Positions 45,245 to 53,880 of a DNA stretch of 64,000 nucleotides are shown here, piece by piece; position 1 is the first letter of the stretch, and each line of letters starts with the position of its first letter. Origin of the DNA: Gottschalkia acidurici 9a (GTDB lineage Bacteria; Bacillota; Clostridia; Tissierellales; Gottschalkiaceae); assembly GCF_000299355.1 (NCBI RefSeq), contig NC_018664.1:434001-498000 (forward strand), written 5' to 3'. Made by a program: the position numbers and the translations under genes. Below the pieces are notes generated by a model. The model was not told where the DNA came from, made no database searches, and worked only from the letters and a program-made list of their open reading frames with translations.

Positions 45245-45640
45245 ATGAATAAGGAAGTTAAAGAAATAATTGATAAATATATGAATAATATTGAATTAAG
45301 AAAGTTCTCAAATCAGTATTATCCTAATTATGACTATAATGAGGGCACTAAATCTAAAGAAGAGATTAATAGAATGACAATAGGAATAGATGCTAGTTTA
45401 AACTATTACTTACAACAGGAGGGTTTAAATAATCAAGAGATAGAAATTATGGAGAGAAAAGTAGCAGAATATGAACTAATAGTGTCTAAAATATTTTTAG
45501 ATAGTATGAATGATAAGATTGATTACAATGCATATGAGCTACAAAGGTTTATAGATAGTATATATCTATATTATGAAAAATTAAATAATGTATATAAAAT
45601 AAAAAGAACAACTGAACCAAATATAGGATATAAATTTTAA
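45245..45640 (+). CDS. Hypothetical protein (131 aa)
   Basis: No family recognised. Acidic/aromatic, mostly helical (YYLQQEGLNNQEIEIMERKVAEYELIVSKIF), with many Tyr and Asn residues. AAGGGGATAAATT precedes ATG. Lies near the right end of element B; the only intact frame there besides the DnaA-like gene. Confidence 0.55.
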   Translation: MNKEVKEIIDKYMNNIELRKFSNQYYPNYDYNEGTKSKEEINRMTIGIDASLNYYLQQEGLNNQEIEIMERKVAEYELIVSKIFLDSMNDKIDYNAYELQRFIDSIYLYYEKLNNVYKIKRTTEPNIGYKF

Positions 45641-45785
45641 AAGCTCTTATCTAGTTTGAATTATTATTTGATTTGAACCCTGTCAAGTAGAGGGTTATTA
45701 ATGCTAAGATAATACTGGTTCTTTCGAAAGTATGAGAAAGAATTATCAGTTTTAATTTATAAAAAGCATCTGTGATAAACACTCC

Positions 45786-45827
45786 CCACATGTGGAGATG
45801 GTTGTGTCAATCAAAAAAAGCTTATAA
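45786..45827 (+). repeat. Third rlmD 3' end, attR-like site
   Basis: Reads P-H-V-E-M-V-V-S-I-K-K-S-L-stop in frame. Starts with the 13-mer identical to 33783-33795. Probably the original chromosomal end of rlmD displaced by the insertions. Confidence 0.7.
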
Positions 45828-45890
45828 CTCCAAAATAAACCCTTGCTTTCAACAATAAGCCTTTGTTTTAAACATAATAAAGTTTTGCTT

Positions 45891-45925
45891 AGGCTCATGG
45901 GCTTTGCCCAATGAGCCTTTTTCTT
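45891..45925 (+). terminator. Rho-independent terminator
   Basis: AGGCTCATGGGC / GCCCAATGAGCCT stem with TTT loop followed by TTTTCTTTT. Confidence 0.85.
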
Positions 45926-45948
45926 TTCCAAAAAGAGAGAGGAAAATT

Positions 45949-46080
45949 ATGATTAAGGGAAAAGGTTCAAGGGGGAAGAGTAGGAGAAGAGCTTGGAAAT
46001 CCAACGTATATAGAGCTGTAGAGATAAGGAAGGGGAAAGGGCAAGGGTTAAGAATTAAGAGGATAGAACTGAGAAAATGA
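45949..46080 (+). CDS. Possible very basic 43-aa peptide
   Basis: ATG follows AGAGAGAGG by six bases. The product is more than one-third Lys/Arg (GSRGKSRRRAWKSN, IRKGKGQGLRIKRIELRK), so it would bind nucleic acid if made. No homology recognised. Confidence 0.3.
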   Translation: MIKGKGSRGKSRRRAWKSNVYRAVEIRKGKGQGLRIKRIELRK

Positions 46081-46900
46081 TTGAACAAAAGCAAGACTTT
46101 ATTATTAAATTTGACGAAGTTATCAGAATTTGAGGTGTGTAAAAAAGCAAAAGTTTATTATGACGGTTCATAGTAGGTAACGAAGAAGGGTTAAAAAATA
46201 TGAACAAGAATAAAGCCGTAGAATTAAACGGGAGATACCTTCTTATCTTTAAGATTTGAGGGATTAGGAGTTAGGTAAAAAATAAATACAGTTGAAATAG
46301 TTATAGCTTTTTACCATGCCTTATGTAATATATGACAAACGTAGAATGAAGTTGTATAATGGAAATCAGAGTATGATGGGTAAAAAAGATATCTATATTA
46401 TTAAAGAATTTAATAATATAGATAGTACTTTGAAAGAGATAAAGACTTTGGATATATTAGGAATATTAAAATAAATTGAGTAAGAGGTTGGGTTATTGAG
46501 CAGGTACAACAAGTAATACTGAAATTAAAACAAGATATTAAAAAGAGAAAAAATGGAAAAATTAAATATTAAATTTAGAGCATTTCTTAATAAACTTGGA
46601 TATAAGGATAAATAGAACTTATGCTTAGGGGATATAAAAAAGAATATAATAAAGCAATGTGGATATGTAGTGGATTATTATGGTATATATAATTTTTCTG
46701 AAGAAGCACTGGCTATATTTGATAAAGAAGAATGGCGTTATAATGGACTTGTAAATGGTAAAATATTCAATCATTCTATTTTTGTGCTATTATCAGCTCT
46801 GCCTGCTTTAAAATATCATTCGTCATTTAAAATTTTTGATTTTTTAAGGAGTTTAATAAGTTTATTGTATTACTCAGTTTAAATGTGAGTAACTATAAGT
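46081..46900. other. Degenerate accessory DNA with short frames
   Basis: Several short frames with weak or no RBS, including 46316-46474 (52 aa, MPYVIYDKRRMKLYNGNQ...) and 46670-46882 (70 aa). None is convincing; the stretch looks like eroded phage or plasmid genes. Confidence 0.4.
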
Positions 46901-46902
46901 TG

Positions 46903-46993
46903 TTGAGGCTTTGCATAATTTATGATATAATGAAAATTGGTGAGAATACTAGATAATCTTAAGATTGGAATTAAAAGTTTCAATCTTTTTTTG
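46903..46993 (+). promoter_or_regulatory. Promoter and early transcription attenuator of the antiporter gene
   Basis: TTGAGG (46903-46908), 17-base spacer, TATAAT (46926-46931). Only about 25 bases into the transcript, AAGATTGGAA (46961-46970) pairs with TTTCAATCTT and is followed by a seven-T run: an intrinsic terminator before the start codon. Confidence 0.72.
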
Positions 46994-47026
46994 TGTTTTA
47001 ATAATAAAGTGAGAAAGGAGTTTATT

Positions 47027-48628
47027 ATGAGTTATTTATTTATAGGTATTGTTTTTATACTTGCACTCTTCGCCATTCGTTTTTCCAATAAACATGGAAT
47101 TCCTGCACTATTATTATTTATTGTGCTGGGTATGGTCTTTGGTGTACTGGGGTTAGAATTTGAGAATTTTGAATTTGCTGATAAATTTGCTACCGTCGCA
47201 CTTATGGTCATTATGTTTTATGGCGGGTTTGGTACTAACTGGAGGATGGCTAAACCAGTTGCAAAAGAAGCGATTGTTCTTAGTTCCTTGGGTGTTATTG
47301 CCACCGCTTTAGTCACAGGTTTGTTCTGTCATTATGTTCTAGGTTTCAAATTATTGGAAGGTATGCTAATTGGTTCTATTGTTGGATCAACCGACTATGC
47401 GAGTGTCTCAAATATTTTGCGTTCAAGAAATTTGAACTTGAAATACAGCACAGCACCTCTACTAGAACTTGAGAGCGGATCAAACGATCCGACTGCTTAT
47501 ACAATGACAATGGTATTCTTATCTGTAATTATAGGGTCGAAAGTGTCTATCCCAATTTTGATTTTATCTCAGGTAGCCCTTGGTGTTGTTATGGGTTTTG
47601 TCTTTGCATTTGTTATTGGAAAACTGCTTAAGAATCTTCGTCTAGAAGCTGATGGTCTTTATGCTGTCTTTATGGCCGCAGCTATGCTAATTACTTATGA
47701 TGCTACAAGTCTTATAGGCGGAAATGGTTACCTAGCTCTTTATATCTTAGGTATTTATCTTGGTAATATGGAATTTCAAGGTAAGCGTGATGTTGTTTTC
47801 TTTTTTGACGGTTTTACCGAAATCATGCAGATTGGTCTATTTTTCATATTAGGTCTATTATCTAACTTAACAGATTTTATTGCGACATTCCCCATAGCGC
47901 TTGCTATTATGTTATTTATGACCATCATTGCACGACCAGTAACCGTTTATGGTCTTATGTTGCCATTTCGCCTCGAACGTAATAAATTGAACATTATTTC
48001 ATTGGCGGGTATACGAGGTGCTGCTGCCATTGCCTTTGCAATAATGGCTGTGAATAGTGATGCCATTATTTCTGTAGACATTTATCATATTGTATTTGGT
48101 ATATGTGTGCTTTCTTCCTTGGCACAAGGTTACTTAATGTCACCAGCAGCAAAAAGATGGAATATGCTTGACCCTAGTGATACTGTCTTAAAAACCTTTA
48201 ACTACTATCAGTATAAAGCTAAAATTGGATTCTTAGAAACAAGAATTCATCCGAATAGTAGTTTAATTGGTAGTGAGGTAAAGGATTTGAATCTTACATT
48301 AGACTTAATCGTAGCTAAGATTGAACGCAATGGCACAACAATTGTTCCTAGAGGAAAAACAATCATTGAGGAAAATGACCTGCTTGTTTTAGGTGGTGAA
48401 ACACACTTTGATGAAAGTGGACAAGACCTCATTGAATTCACTATTCCAAGTGGTCACCAATGGGAAAACAAACATATCAAAGAGTTAGAATTGCCACATG
48501 ATCGCCTCATCATTATGGTGCAACGTAATAGTAATGACATAATTGTTCCGGATGGTGATACATTGTTCTTAGAAGATGATAAGGTCATTATGATAAAAGT
48601 TGAGCATGACACTGAAGTTGATATGTAG
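47027..48628 (+). CDS. Potassium/sodium-proton antiporter (CPA1, NhaP2/CvrA-like) with TrkA-C domain
   Basis: Membrane cation/H+ exchanger. Seen: about twelve hydrophobic segments (1-390), GIPALLLFIVLGMVFG, MLIGSIVGSTDYASV and ELESGSNDPTAYTMTMV (conserved acidic ion site), AGIRGAAAIAFAI, then C-terminal TrkA-C-like regulatory region (about 405-533; IVAKIERNGTTIVPRG, DDKVIMIK). Start placed at ATG after AAAGGAG; the longer frame has no RBS. Codon use (more GCC, CGT, GTC) differs from the backbone, suggesting transfer. TrkA-C domains bind cyclic di-AMP in relatives. The attenuator upstream implies regulated read-through. Confidence 0.86.
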   Translation: MSYLFIGIVFILALFAIRFSNKHGIPALLLFIVLGMVFGVLGLEFENFEFADKFATVALMVIMFYGGFGTNWRMAKPVAKEAIVLSSLGVIATALVTGLFCHYVLGFKLLEGMLIGSIVGSTDYASVSNILRSRNLNLKYSTAPLLELESGSNDPTAYTMTMVFLSVIIGSKVSIPILILSQVALGVVMGFVFAFVIGKLLKNLRLEADGLYAVFMAAAMLITYDATSLIGGNGYLALYILGIYLGNMEFQGKRDVVFFFDGFTEIMQIGLFFILGLLSNLTDFIATFPIALAIMLFMTIIARPVTVYGLMLPFRLERNKLNIISLAGIRGAAAIAFAIMAVNSDAIISVDIYHIVFGICVLSSLAQGYLMSPAAKRWNMLDPSDTVLKTFNYYQYKAKIGFLETRIHPNSSLIGSEVKDLNLTLDLIVAKIERNGTTIVPRGKTIIEENDLLVLGGETHFDESGQDLIEFTIPSGHQWENKHIKELELPHDRLIIMVQRNSNDIIVPDGDTLFLEDDKVIMIKVEHDTEVDM

Positions 48629-48980
48629 ATTAACGACAAAGAAGCCTTTTCAAGTAAGAGAGTTTTTTTGTCTATGTATTGCTTTATATTTTGAATAATC
48701 ATCAAATTGATAAGTATTATTTGAATACATAGCTAATGATTTTATAAATATATATCACAAGAAAGACTCAATATAATTAAAAGATGTTAAATCCCCGCTT
48801 TTTTCATAGATTCTTCTACAACATTCATTGTTTAAATGAATGTTGTTGGGATTTTATTTTGAAGTTGATTGAGGAACTGTTTGACTTTCTATTCATGAAG
48901 CCCAAGCAGTAGGAATGGTTTTTAAGAAAAATTTCTGAAAATATAGAATACAGTATTAATAGATTCTGTTAAAGTATTGA
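48629..48980. other. Intergenic region after the antiporter
   Basis: No gene seen. Holds the hairpin at 48818-48860 and scattered short frames only. Confidence 0.45.
48818..48860 (+). terminator. Hairpin terminator
   Basis: ACAACATTCATT / AATGAATGTTGT perfect stem, then TGGGATTTTATTTT. Confidence 0.7.
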
Positions 48981-49025
48981 AAAGACAAGCTCTATTTTCC
49001 ATCAAGGTTAATAGAGCTTGTCTTT
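48981..49025 (-). terminator. Terminator of the minus-strand XRE gene
   Basis: AAAGACAAGCTCTATT / AATAGAGCTTGTCTTT stem abutting the XRE stop codon; symmetrical A/T flanks. Confidence 0.8.
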
Positions 49026-49266
49026 ATTCATCCTCAAAAGCAGCTTCATTCATCTCCGGAAAATCGAGTAACTCAGAAACAGTCATATCTAATCCTACAG
49101 CAAGTTTATGTAGAGTTTTCAACTTAGGATTCTTAGTTTTACCTTTCATCAAATTATCTACAGTGGACTGTGTAATGCCGGATAAAGTTGCAAGTTTATT
49201 TATAGTTATATTACGCTTGGCACATAATTCAGTTAATCTCTTGATAATAGCATCAGAATAAGTCAT
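49024..49266 (-). CDS. XRE-family HTH repressor
   Basis: 80-aa Cro/C1 protein: IIKRLTELCAKRNITINKLATLSGITQSTVDNLMKGKTKNPKLKTLHKLAVGL covers the whole five-helix domain, with an acidic tail. AGGAGG RBS. Divergent from a 158-aa gene across a region with three related operator-like sites, so it probably represses both itself and that gene. Confidence 0.85.
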   Translation of the reverse strand: MTYSDAIIKRLTELCAKRNITINKLATLSGITQSTVDNLMKGKTKNPKLKTLHKLAVGLDMTVSELLDFPEMNEAAFEDE

Positions 49267-49281
49267 AGTCTCCTCCTTAAC

Positions 49282-49383
49282 TTTGTACGGTTAACAAAAG
49301 TATATGATGTTTTGTTAAACAATATTAACGGTGTACCGTTGACTTGTGCATGAAACTATGATAGATTAACCGTATACCGATAA
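49282..49383. promoter_or_regulatory. Divergent operator-promoter region of the XRE pair
   Basis: Three related sites: TTGTACGGTTAACAA (49282-49296), AACGGTGTACCGTT (49327-49340, inverted repeat) and TTAACCGTATACCGATAA (49366-49383). A rightward promoter TTGACT (49339-49344), 17 bases, TAGATT (49362-49367) overlaps sites two and three. Confidence 0.65.
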
Positions 49384-49397
49384 TTGGAGGAGAAAAA

Positions 49398-49874
49398 ATG
49401 GGATATGTAGATCAAATATTTGAGCGAGCTACAATAAAGGGCATAATAGACTATTTACTTTATCAAGAGAAGACACAGGGGGAAGATAAAGACTATGAAA
49501 TAAGGATGGATAAAGCATTTGAAGAGTTTGAGAAAGTAGCATTAACCTATGACGATGATAGAAAATCCAAACTGATAAACTCTATGAATAGATTAGCCAG
49601 TGAGATAACCGATGTTTACACAGAAATAGTTATAAAAGTAGGTTTTTTAATTATGCTGGATATGATGAAAAAGATGGATATTGATAGAGATGATTGCATA
49701 GATGAGACATCAGATATAGTTTATCGAAAAATGTATGATTCCATATTTGCTGATGTATCCACGGTATTGACGTTATTACAGGAAAAAGGAAGTGAAGTAG
49801 TACAAGAATCAGTAATAATGCTAAGAGAATCACAGCGTAAGACAGAACAAATATACATAGACTTTGAAAAGTAG
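49398..49874 (+). CDS. Hypothetical helical protein divergent from XRE
   Basis: 158 aa, no family recognised. Strongly helical and charged (YEIRMDKAFEEFEKVALTYDDDRKSKLINSMNRLASEI), with one hydrophobic patch VGFLIMLDMMKK near the middle. TTGGAGGAG RBS. Under the operators shared with the XRE repressor; similar pairs occur on clostridial prophage-like islands. Confidence 0.68.
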   Translation: MGYVDQIFERATIKGIIDYLLYQEKTQGEDKDYEIRMDKAFEEFEKVALTYDDDRKSKLINSMNRLASEITDVYTEIVIKVGFLIMLDMMKKMDIDRDDCIDETSDIVYRKMYDSIFADVSTVLTLLQEKGSEVVQESVIMLRESQRKTEQIYIDFEK

Positions 49875-50117
49875 TAGTGAGAGTTATGGAAAAAGATAAA
49901 CGTATTTGTACATGTAGAATTTATTCTCTCGACTACTATTGCTGCTAGCTCAACTGTGGTAAAATACTCTAAGTTATATACAATATATGGTTGGAATTCA
50001 GCTGAATCTATTAAGAAATAGTTTAATGATGAAAAGGCTGAATTTCTGCTAAAGTTTCGATGATGGAACTGTTATGTAATAGGTAGCTTAAAAATAATAG
50101 AAAATTGGAGGATTATC

Positions 50118-50485
50118 ATGGAAATAAGTACTATAAGAGAAAATAATATAGAAATTGCCATTATAAAAAGTAATGAGTTATTGATAACAGATGTTCAGTC
50201 AGCTTTAGACTTTATAGCAACAGTAAGATATGAGACTGGATGTGATCGTATAGTTTTAAATAAGTCAGCAATATGTGAAGATTTTTTCATTTAAGAACAA
50301 AACTTGCAGGAGAAATACTACAAAAGTTTATCAACTATTATGTGAAGATAGTCATTGTAGGAGATTTCTCTGTGTATACGAGTAAGAGTTTGAATGATTT
50401 TATCTATGAATGTAATAATGGAAAAGATATATTTTTCTTACCTAATGAAAAGCAGGCTATTGAAAAATTAAGCATAATTAGATAA
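50118..50485 (+). pseudogene. DUF4180-family gene with single-base frameshift
   Basis: Starts after TTGGAGGA and encodes MEISTIRENNIEIAIIKSNELLITDVQSALDFIATVRYETGCDRIVLNKSAICEDFF, then stops. One extra T in the T6 run at 50282-50287 would restore HLRTKLAGEILQKFINYYVKIVIVGDFSVYTSKSLNDFI... to the stop at 50485, the full DUF4180 length of about 122 aa. Function of DUF4180 is unknown. Confidence 0.75.
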
Positions 50486-50517
50486 GACAGAAATTTAATA
50501 TAGAATTGAATAGATTA

Positions 50518-50560
50518 AAAAATACCGGTTAGTGGAATTCACTTTGACCGGTATTTTTTA
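50518..50560 (+). terminator. Rho-independent terminator
   Basis: AAAATACCGGT / ACCGGTATTTT stem with TTTTA tail, downstream of the DUF4180 remnant. Confidence 0.85.
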
Positions 50561-50651
50561 TGGATAAGCTAAAAATATTAGAAAAATTTTAATCGGGTAA
50601 AATAAAAGCACCACAAGTCGCTTGTAAGAACTTATAATTTTATATTATATA

Positions 50652-50719
50652 TTGACAAATTAATTATACACCCCTATACTAAAATAGACAGTGTTATCTA
50701 TTTTAGTATAGGGGTGTAT
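50652..50719 (+). promoter_or_regulatory. TetR promoter with a perfect 23-base inverted repeat
   Basis: TTGACA (50652-50657), 17-base spacer, TATACT (50675-50680). Arms 50666-50688 and 50697-50719 are exact reverse complements separated by eight bases. The -10 lies in the left arm and the RBS (AGGGGTG) in the right arm, so a bound regulator would cover both. Confidence 0.88.
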
Positions 50720-50722
50720 TTC

Positions 50723-51319
50723 ATGCCACAGGTAAGTGAGAAGTATTTAGAAGCTCGAAAGAATAAGATAGCAAAGGCTGCTATTAACGTATTTTCTAAG
50801 AAAGGTTACTCTAATGCCTCAATGAAAGATATTATGGATGAGGCAAAAGTGTCAAGAGGCGGTTTATATGCACATTTTAAAAATATTGATTCTGTTTTTA
50901 TAGCTGCATTAAAATATGATGATTCTTTATCATGTGATCAGTTATTAGTCCCTAATCCAAAAGAACCTTTATTACCTCAATTAAAATACTGGATTTATAA
51001 AATGAGGTTGTCAATTGAAAATAATGAAGCAAGTTTAGTACGTGCAAAATCCGAATTTTTTCTTTCTCATAATGTTGTAGAAGTTCCATATTTACGAGAA
51101 AGACATGAAAAACTTGCACAGGATATTCAACTATTTATTAGTATGGGGATTAAGACAGGAGAATTTAAAAATCAAATTGATGTAAGTTCTTTTTCTGAGC
51201 TGATTATTGCAATGATTGATGGGGTTATGCTGCATCAATATTATCAATATTCTTTGAGTATTAATCTTTCGGGAATATTTGATTTAATAGATACGATGAT
51301 TGAGAATATTCTATCTTAA
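50723..51319 (+). CDS. TetR-family transcriptional regulator
   Basis: About 198 aa. N-terminal TetR HTH (about 8-54: ARKNKIAKAAINVFSKKGYSNASMKDIMDEAKVSRGGLYAHFKNIDSVF), then a helical ligand-binding domain with no recognised specificity. Start placed at ATG, six bases after AGGGGTG. The large palindrome over its promoter is the obvious autoregulatory operator. A GNAT gene follows 14 bases after the stop and is probably co-transcribed. Confidence 0.88.
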   Translation: MPQVSEKYLEARKNKIAKAAINVFSKKGYSNASMKDIMDEAKVSRGGLYAHFKNIDSVFIAALKYDDSLSCDQLLVPNPKEPLLPQLKYWIYKMRLSIENNEASLVRAKSEFFLSHNVVEVPYLRERHEKLAQDIQLFISMGIKTGEFKNQIDVSSFSELIIAMIDGVMLHQYYQYSLSINLSGIFDLIDTMIENILS

Positions 51320-51333
51320 AGGAGAGTTATTAA

Positions 51334-51873
51334 ATGTTTGAAAATAAAATTATTAAGCTACGAAGATTATCTCCTAATGATTACACTACTTATCATAATT
51401 GGCGTAACGATACGGAGGTCATGCAAAGCACTAGTCCTCAACTTGAAATATATACTTTAGAAGAAACGGAACAATACATTTCAACGATAGCCTCTCAACC
51501 TAATGCCAAAGGTTATATTATTGAATATAAAAAAACTGAGCAATCAGTTGGTATTGTTTCTTTAATTAATATAGATTATAAAAATCGCTCTGCTGAATGT
51601 ATTATTGATATTGGCGAAAAAGATATGTGGGGAAAGGGTATTGGAACATCAGCTATTTCTTTAATTCTTGAGTTTGCCTTTAATGAGTTAAATTTGCATC
51701 GAATATATTTGCAAGTATTCTCATTCAATGAAAGAGCAATTAAGCTCTATGAGAAAATAGGATTTGTACATGAAGGAAGATTAAGGCAGGCACTTTATCG
51801 TGCTGGGAATTGGCATGATATCATTATTATGAGTATTTTGAAGAATGAATATAAATCTGATTTTGTTGAATGA
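51334..51873 (+). CDS. GNAT N-acetyltransferase (RimJ/RimL-like)
   Basis: 179-aa acetyltransferase: IKLRRLSPNDYTTYHNWRND, GIVSLINIDYKNRSAECIIDIGEKDMWGKGIGTSAISLILEFAF (acetyl-CoA loop), NLHRIYLQVFSFNERAIKLYEKIGFVHEGRLRQA. This subgroup acetylates protein N-termini, polyamines or antibiotics; substrate is unassigned. AAAGGAGAG RBS. Pairing with a TetR regulator suggests an inducible detoxification function (inference). Confidence 0.85.
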   Translation: MFENKIIKLRRLSPNDYTTYHNWRNDTEVMQSTSPQLEIYTLEETEQYISTIASQPNAKGYIIEYKKTEQSVGIVSLINIDYKNRSAECIIDIGEKDMWGKGIGTSAISLILEFAFNELNLHRIYLQVFSFNERAIKLYEKIGFVHEGRLRQALYRAGNWHDIIIMSILKNEYKSDFVE

Positions 51874-52197
51874 TTTGCACATTTATCACTTGATTTTTCC
51901 GTTTCAAAACAACTAAAGTACGAAAATGAAAAAGCTTTATTCACCAAATAACATACAAAAAGGTAACATAGGTATCGCAGTCTGGTTTTAAGCAAAAAAG
52001 AGGGAATAACTAGAAGATTGCATAAGATCAAATATGGCTGTAAAAAGCTTCTATCTGTTTGAAATTATCACTTTTGCTTTTTCCCTTATTTTATAATATC
52101 ATTAGCCATAGATTTCATAAGTACCAGCTTTTTTCAGTAAAACTACCCATCTGCTTTTTGTCATTTTAATATAATGAAACTTAAAGGAGTGATTAGC

Positions 52198-52395
52198 TTG
52201 ATTACTTTTTTAAAAAGTATAAAAGAATTATCTTTTTTATTAATGTTTATTTCTAGTGTTGTTTATAATAGAGAACTTAAACTAACTAAATGGAAAAGAA
52301 AGCTTACTAAAGGTGAAATGACAATGTATATAATTACTTCAATTTCAATTCTTGTTTATCCAACTGTTTATATTCTTATTCTTTTTGGAACATAA
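52198..52395 (+). CDS. Possible small membrane protein
   Basis: 65 codons from a TTG after AAAGGAGTGA. Two hydrophobic stretches (LSFLLMFISSVVY and MYIITSISILVYPTVYILILFG) separated by a basic loop. No homology recognised; the RBS is good but expression is uncertain. Confidence 0.4.
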   Translation: MITFLKSIKELSFLLMFISSVVYNRELKLTKWKRKLTKGEMTMYIITSISILVYPTVYILILFGT

Positions 52396-52913
52396 AGTTC
52401 GTTTTTATTTCTATTAACTGAAACTTTTTATATGTTAAATTTTAGTTTTAACTGACCAATTGCTATATCATAATCTTCTTTTAGTTCTTTTTTAAGATAG
52501 CTATATTTATTTCTAATTGCTTTGTTTTTCAGCATATGTAAGGTAGAGTAAATAATAGGATATACTTTCCTTTAGAGATAGACTGTTTCTATCTCTTCTT
52601 TATTATTATTTTAGGTTGTTGAACAACTATTTTTACCAATGGTGAAAACGCAAGATTAGCTAAGCTTAATATAAAAACTTTAAGAAAATTATAGTATATA
52701 AGGTGTGGATAATTACCTGTTTTGTTATTTCCAAATTTAGCTATTCAACAAGGTAATCTAAGTCTATGGTAATTCATTAATTAAATAGCAGTTAGGATTC
52801 GTCAATAGATATTTTATCTATTTATTAAGCACTAGTGGTGAATATTCTTGTTATAAAAGAAATATGTTTCTGATAACGAGCATAATTTGGAGTTGGTAAA
52901 TCTTAACTTATTA
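52396..52913. other. Intergenic region with weak remnants
   Basis: No convincing gene. A 35-codon minus-strand frame near 52438-52545 (MLKNKAIRNKYSYLKKELKE...) is probably an eroded gene piece. Confidence 0.4.
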
Positions 52914-53456
52914 TTATAAAAGTATGATTTCTCTTCTATGAAAAATGATAATAATAGAATTTGTAATTATAAAGCAGAAAGCTAGTGTAGAATTACCATA
53001 AAAATTAAGGTGATAGAAAGAGATAGCTTTTATTTCTTGTTTTAAGATAGTATTTTTGAGGCTTCTTTTACTAGCTTTATTCCCTTTAAAATGATGATAT
53101 GTACTCCTTGCACTTCCTAATACTTTACACATTAAATATACATTATGTTCTTCTTTAGAATTATCAATCAGATCAACTATAGAGCCTAGTTTTTTGCTAG
53201 TATGATCATAGTCTTTTTAATATTTCGTTTTCCTCTTTAATTTTGCTTAGTTTTTTTCTAGTGCTTTAAATTCTTTTAGAGCCATAGAATCTTCACAAGA
53301 TGATACCACTGGTGAATTTTCCTTAGCCCAAGTAGATATTGTTGATGTTGAAATGCCATACTCAGCATTAAGCTCTGCTAACGATTTACCAGATTTATAT
53401 AATTCAATAATTATATCTTTAAATTCTTTTGTATATTTTTCTTTTTTATTACTCAC
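52914..53456 (-). pseudogene. IS3-family transposase remnant (orfA plus start of orfB)
   Basis: OrfA N-terminus SNKKEKYTKEFKDIIIELYKSGKSLAELNAEYGISTSTISTWAKE (HTH) is followed by a frame change at an A-run after KALEKN, a leucine-zipper region recoverable only by adding single A bases (SKIKEENEILKK), then OrfB start MCKVLGSARSTYHHFKG. The DDE catalytic part of OrfB is absent. Not functional. Terminal inverted repeats not identified. Confidence 0.8.
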
Positions 53457-53690
53457 TTTTGACCCATCCTTTCCAACATAGCTTTATTATAGTCAGTTCG
53501 ATTAAATGTAGCTTATTATACTAACATCATAGCTACTGTTGATGACACCTAATTTTCCTTCAAGAAGAAGTGGAAAGCTTGAAGTATCAGTATCCTTTGA
53601 AAAAAGACTTATTCCTAGTATTAAAATAAAAATAAAAACAATCTCAGGCTATATTCCGAAGTTTAAAAAATTAAAGCTATAAAAGAATAG

Positions 53691-53743
53691 TTGACAATAT
53701 TTTTTTATAGGTTATACTCAAATAGAATTGAGAATCACTATCA
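53691..53743 (+). promoter_or_regulatory. Promoter and Fur-like box of the siderophore importer operon
   Basis: TTGACA (53691-53696), 16-base spacer, TATACT (53713-53718); TGAGAATCACTATCA (53729-53743) matches the Fur consensus at 13 of 15 positions, just downstream of the -10. Confidence 0.72.
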
Positions 53744-53880
53744 AAACGTTTATATTGTCTCTGTTCAATATAGTGAAATAGGGATAATTATTACTTAAAT
53801 CAAATATAAAAATATAACATAGATATTGATTTTATCAATTCTATCATAATTATATAAATTATATAAAGGAGAGATTATGT

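Larger units (their letters stand above)
43925..45798 (+). mobile_element. Decayed element B stacked behind element A
   Basis: About 1.9 kb between the second and third rlmD 3' ends. Contains a terminator, a DnaA-domain-I protein with an internal stop, stretches full of stop codons (44.7-45.2 kb) and one small intact reading frame. No integrase or relaxase is left. Confidence 0.5.

Noticed and set aside
45849-46094. 81-codon minus-strand hydrophobic frame
   Set aside because: It runs through a terminator hairpin and opposite a purine-rich stretch; it has no RBS and looks like a composition artefact.
50666-50719. RNA hairpin hiding the RBS of the TetR gene
   Set aside because: The promoter -10 is inside the left arm, so the mRNA would contain only the right arm and could not fold this way.
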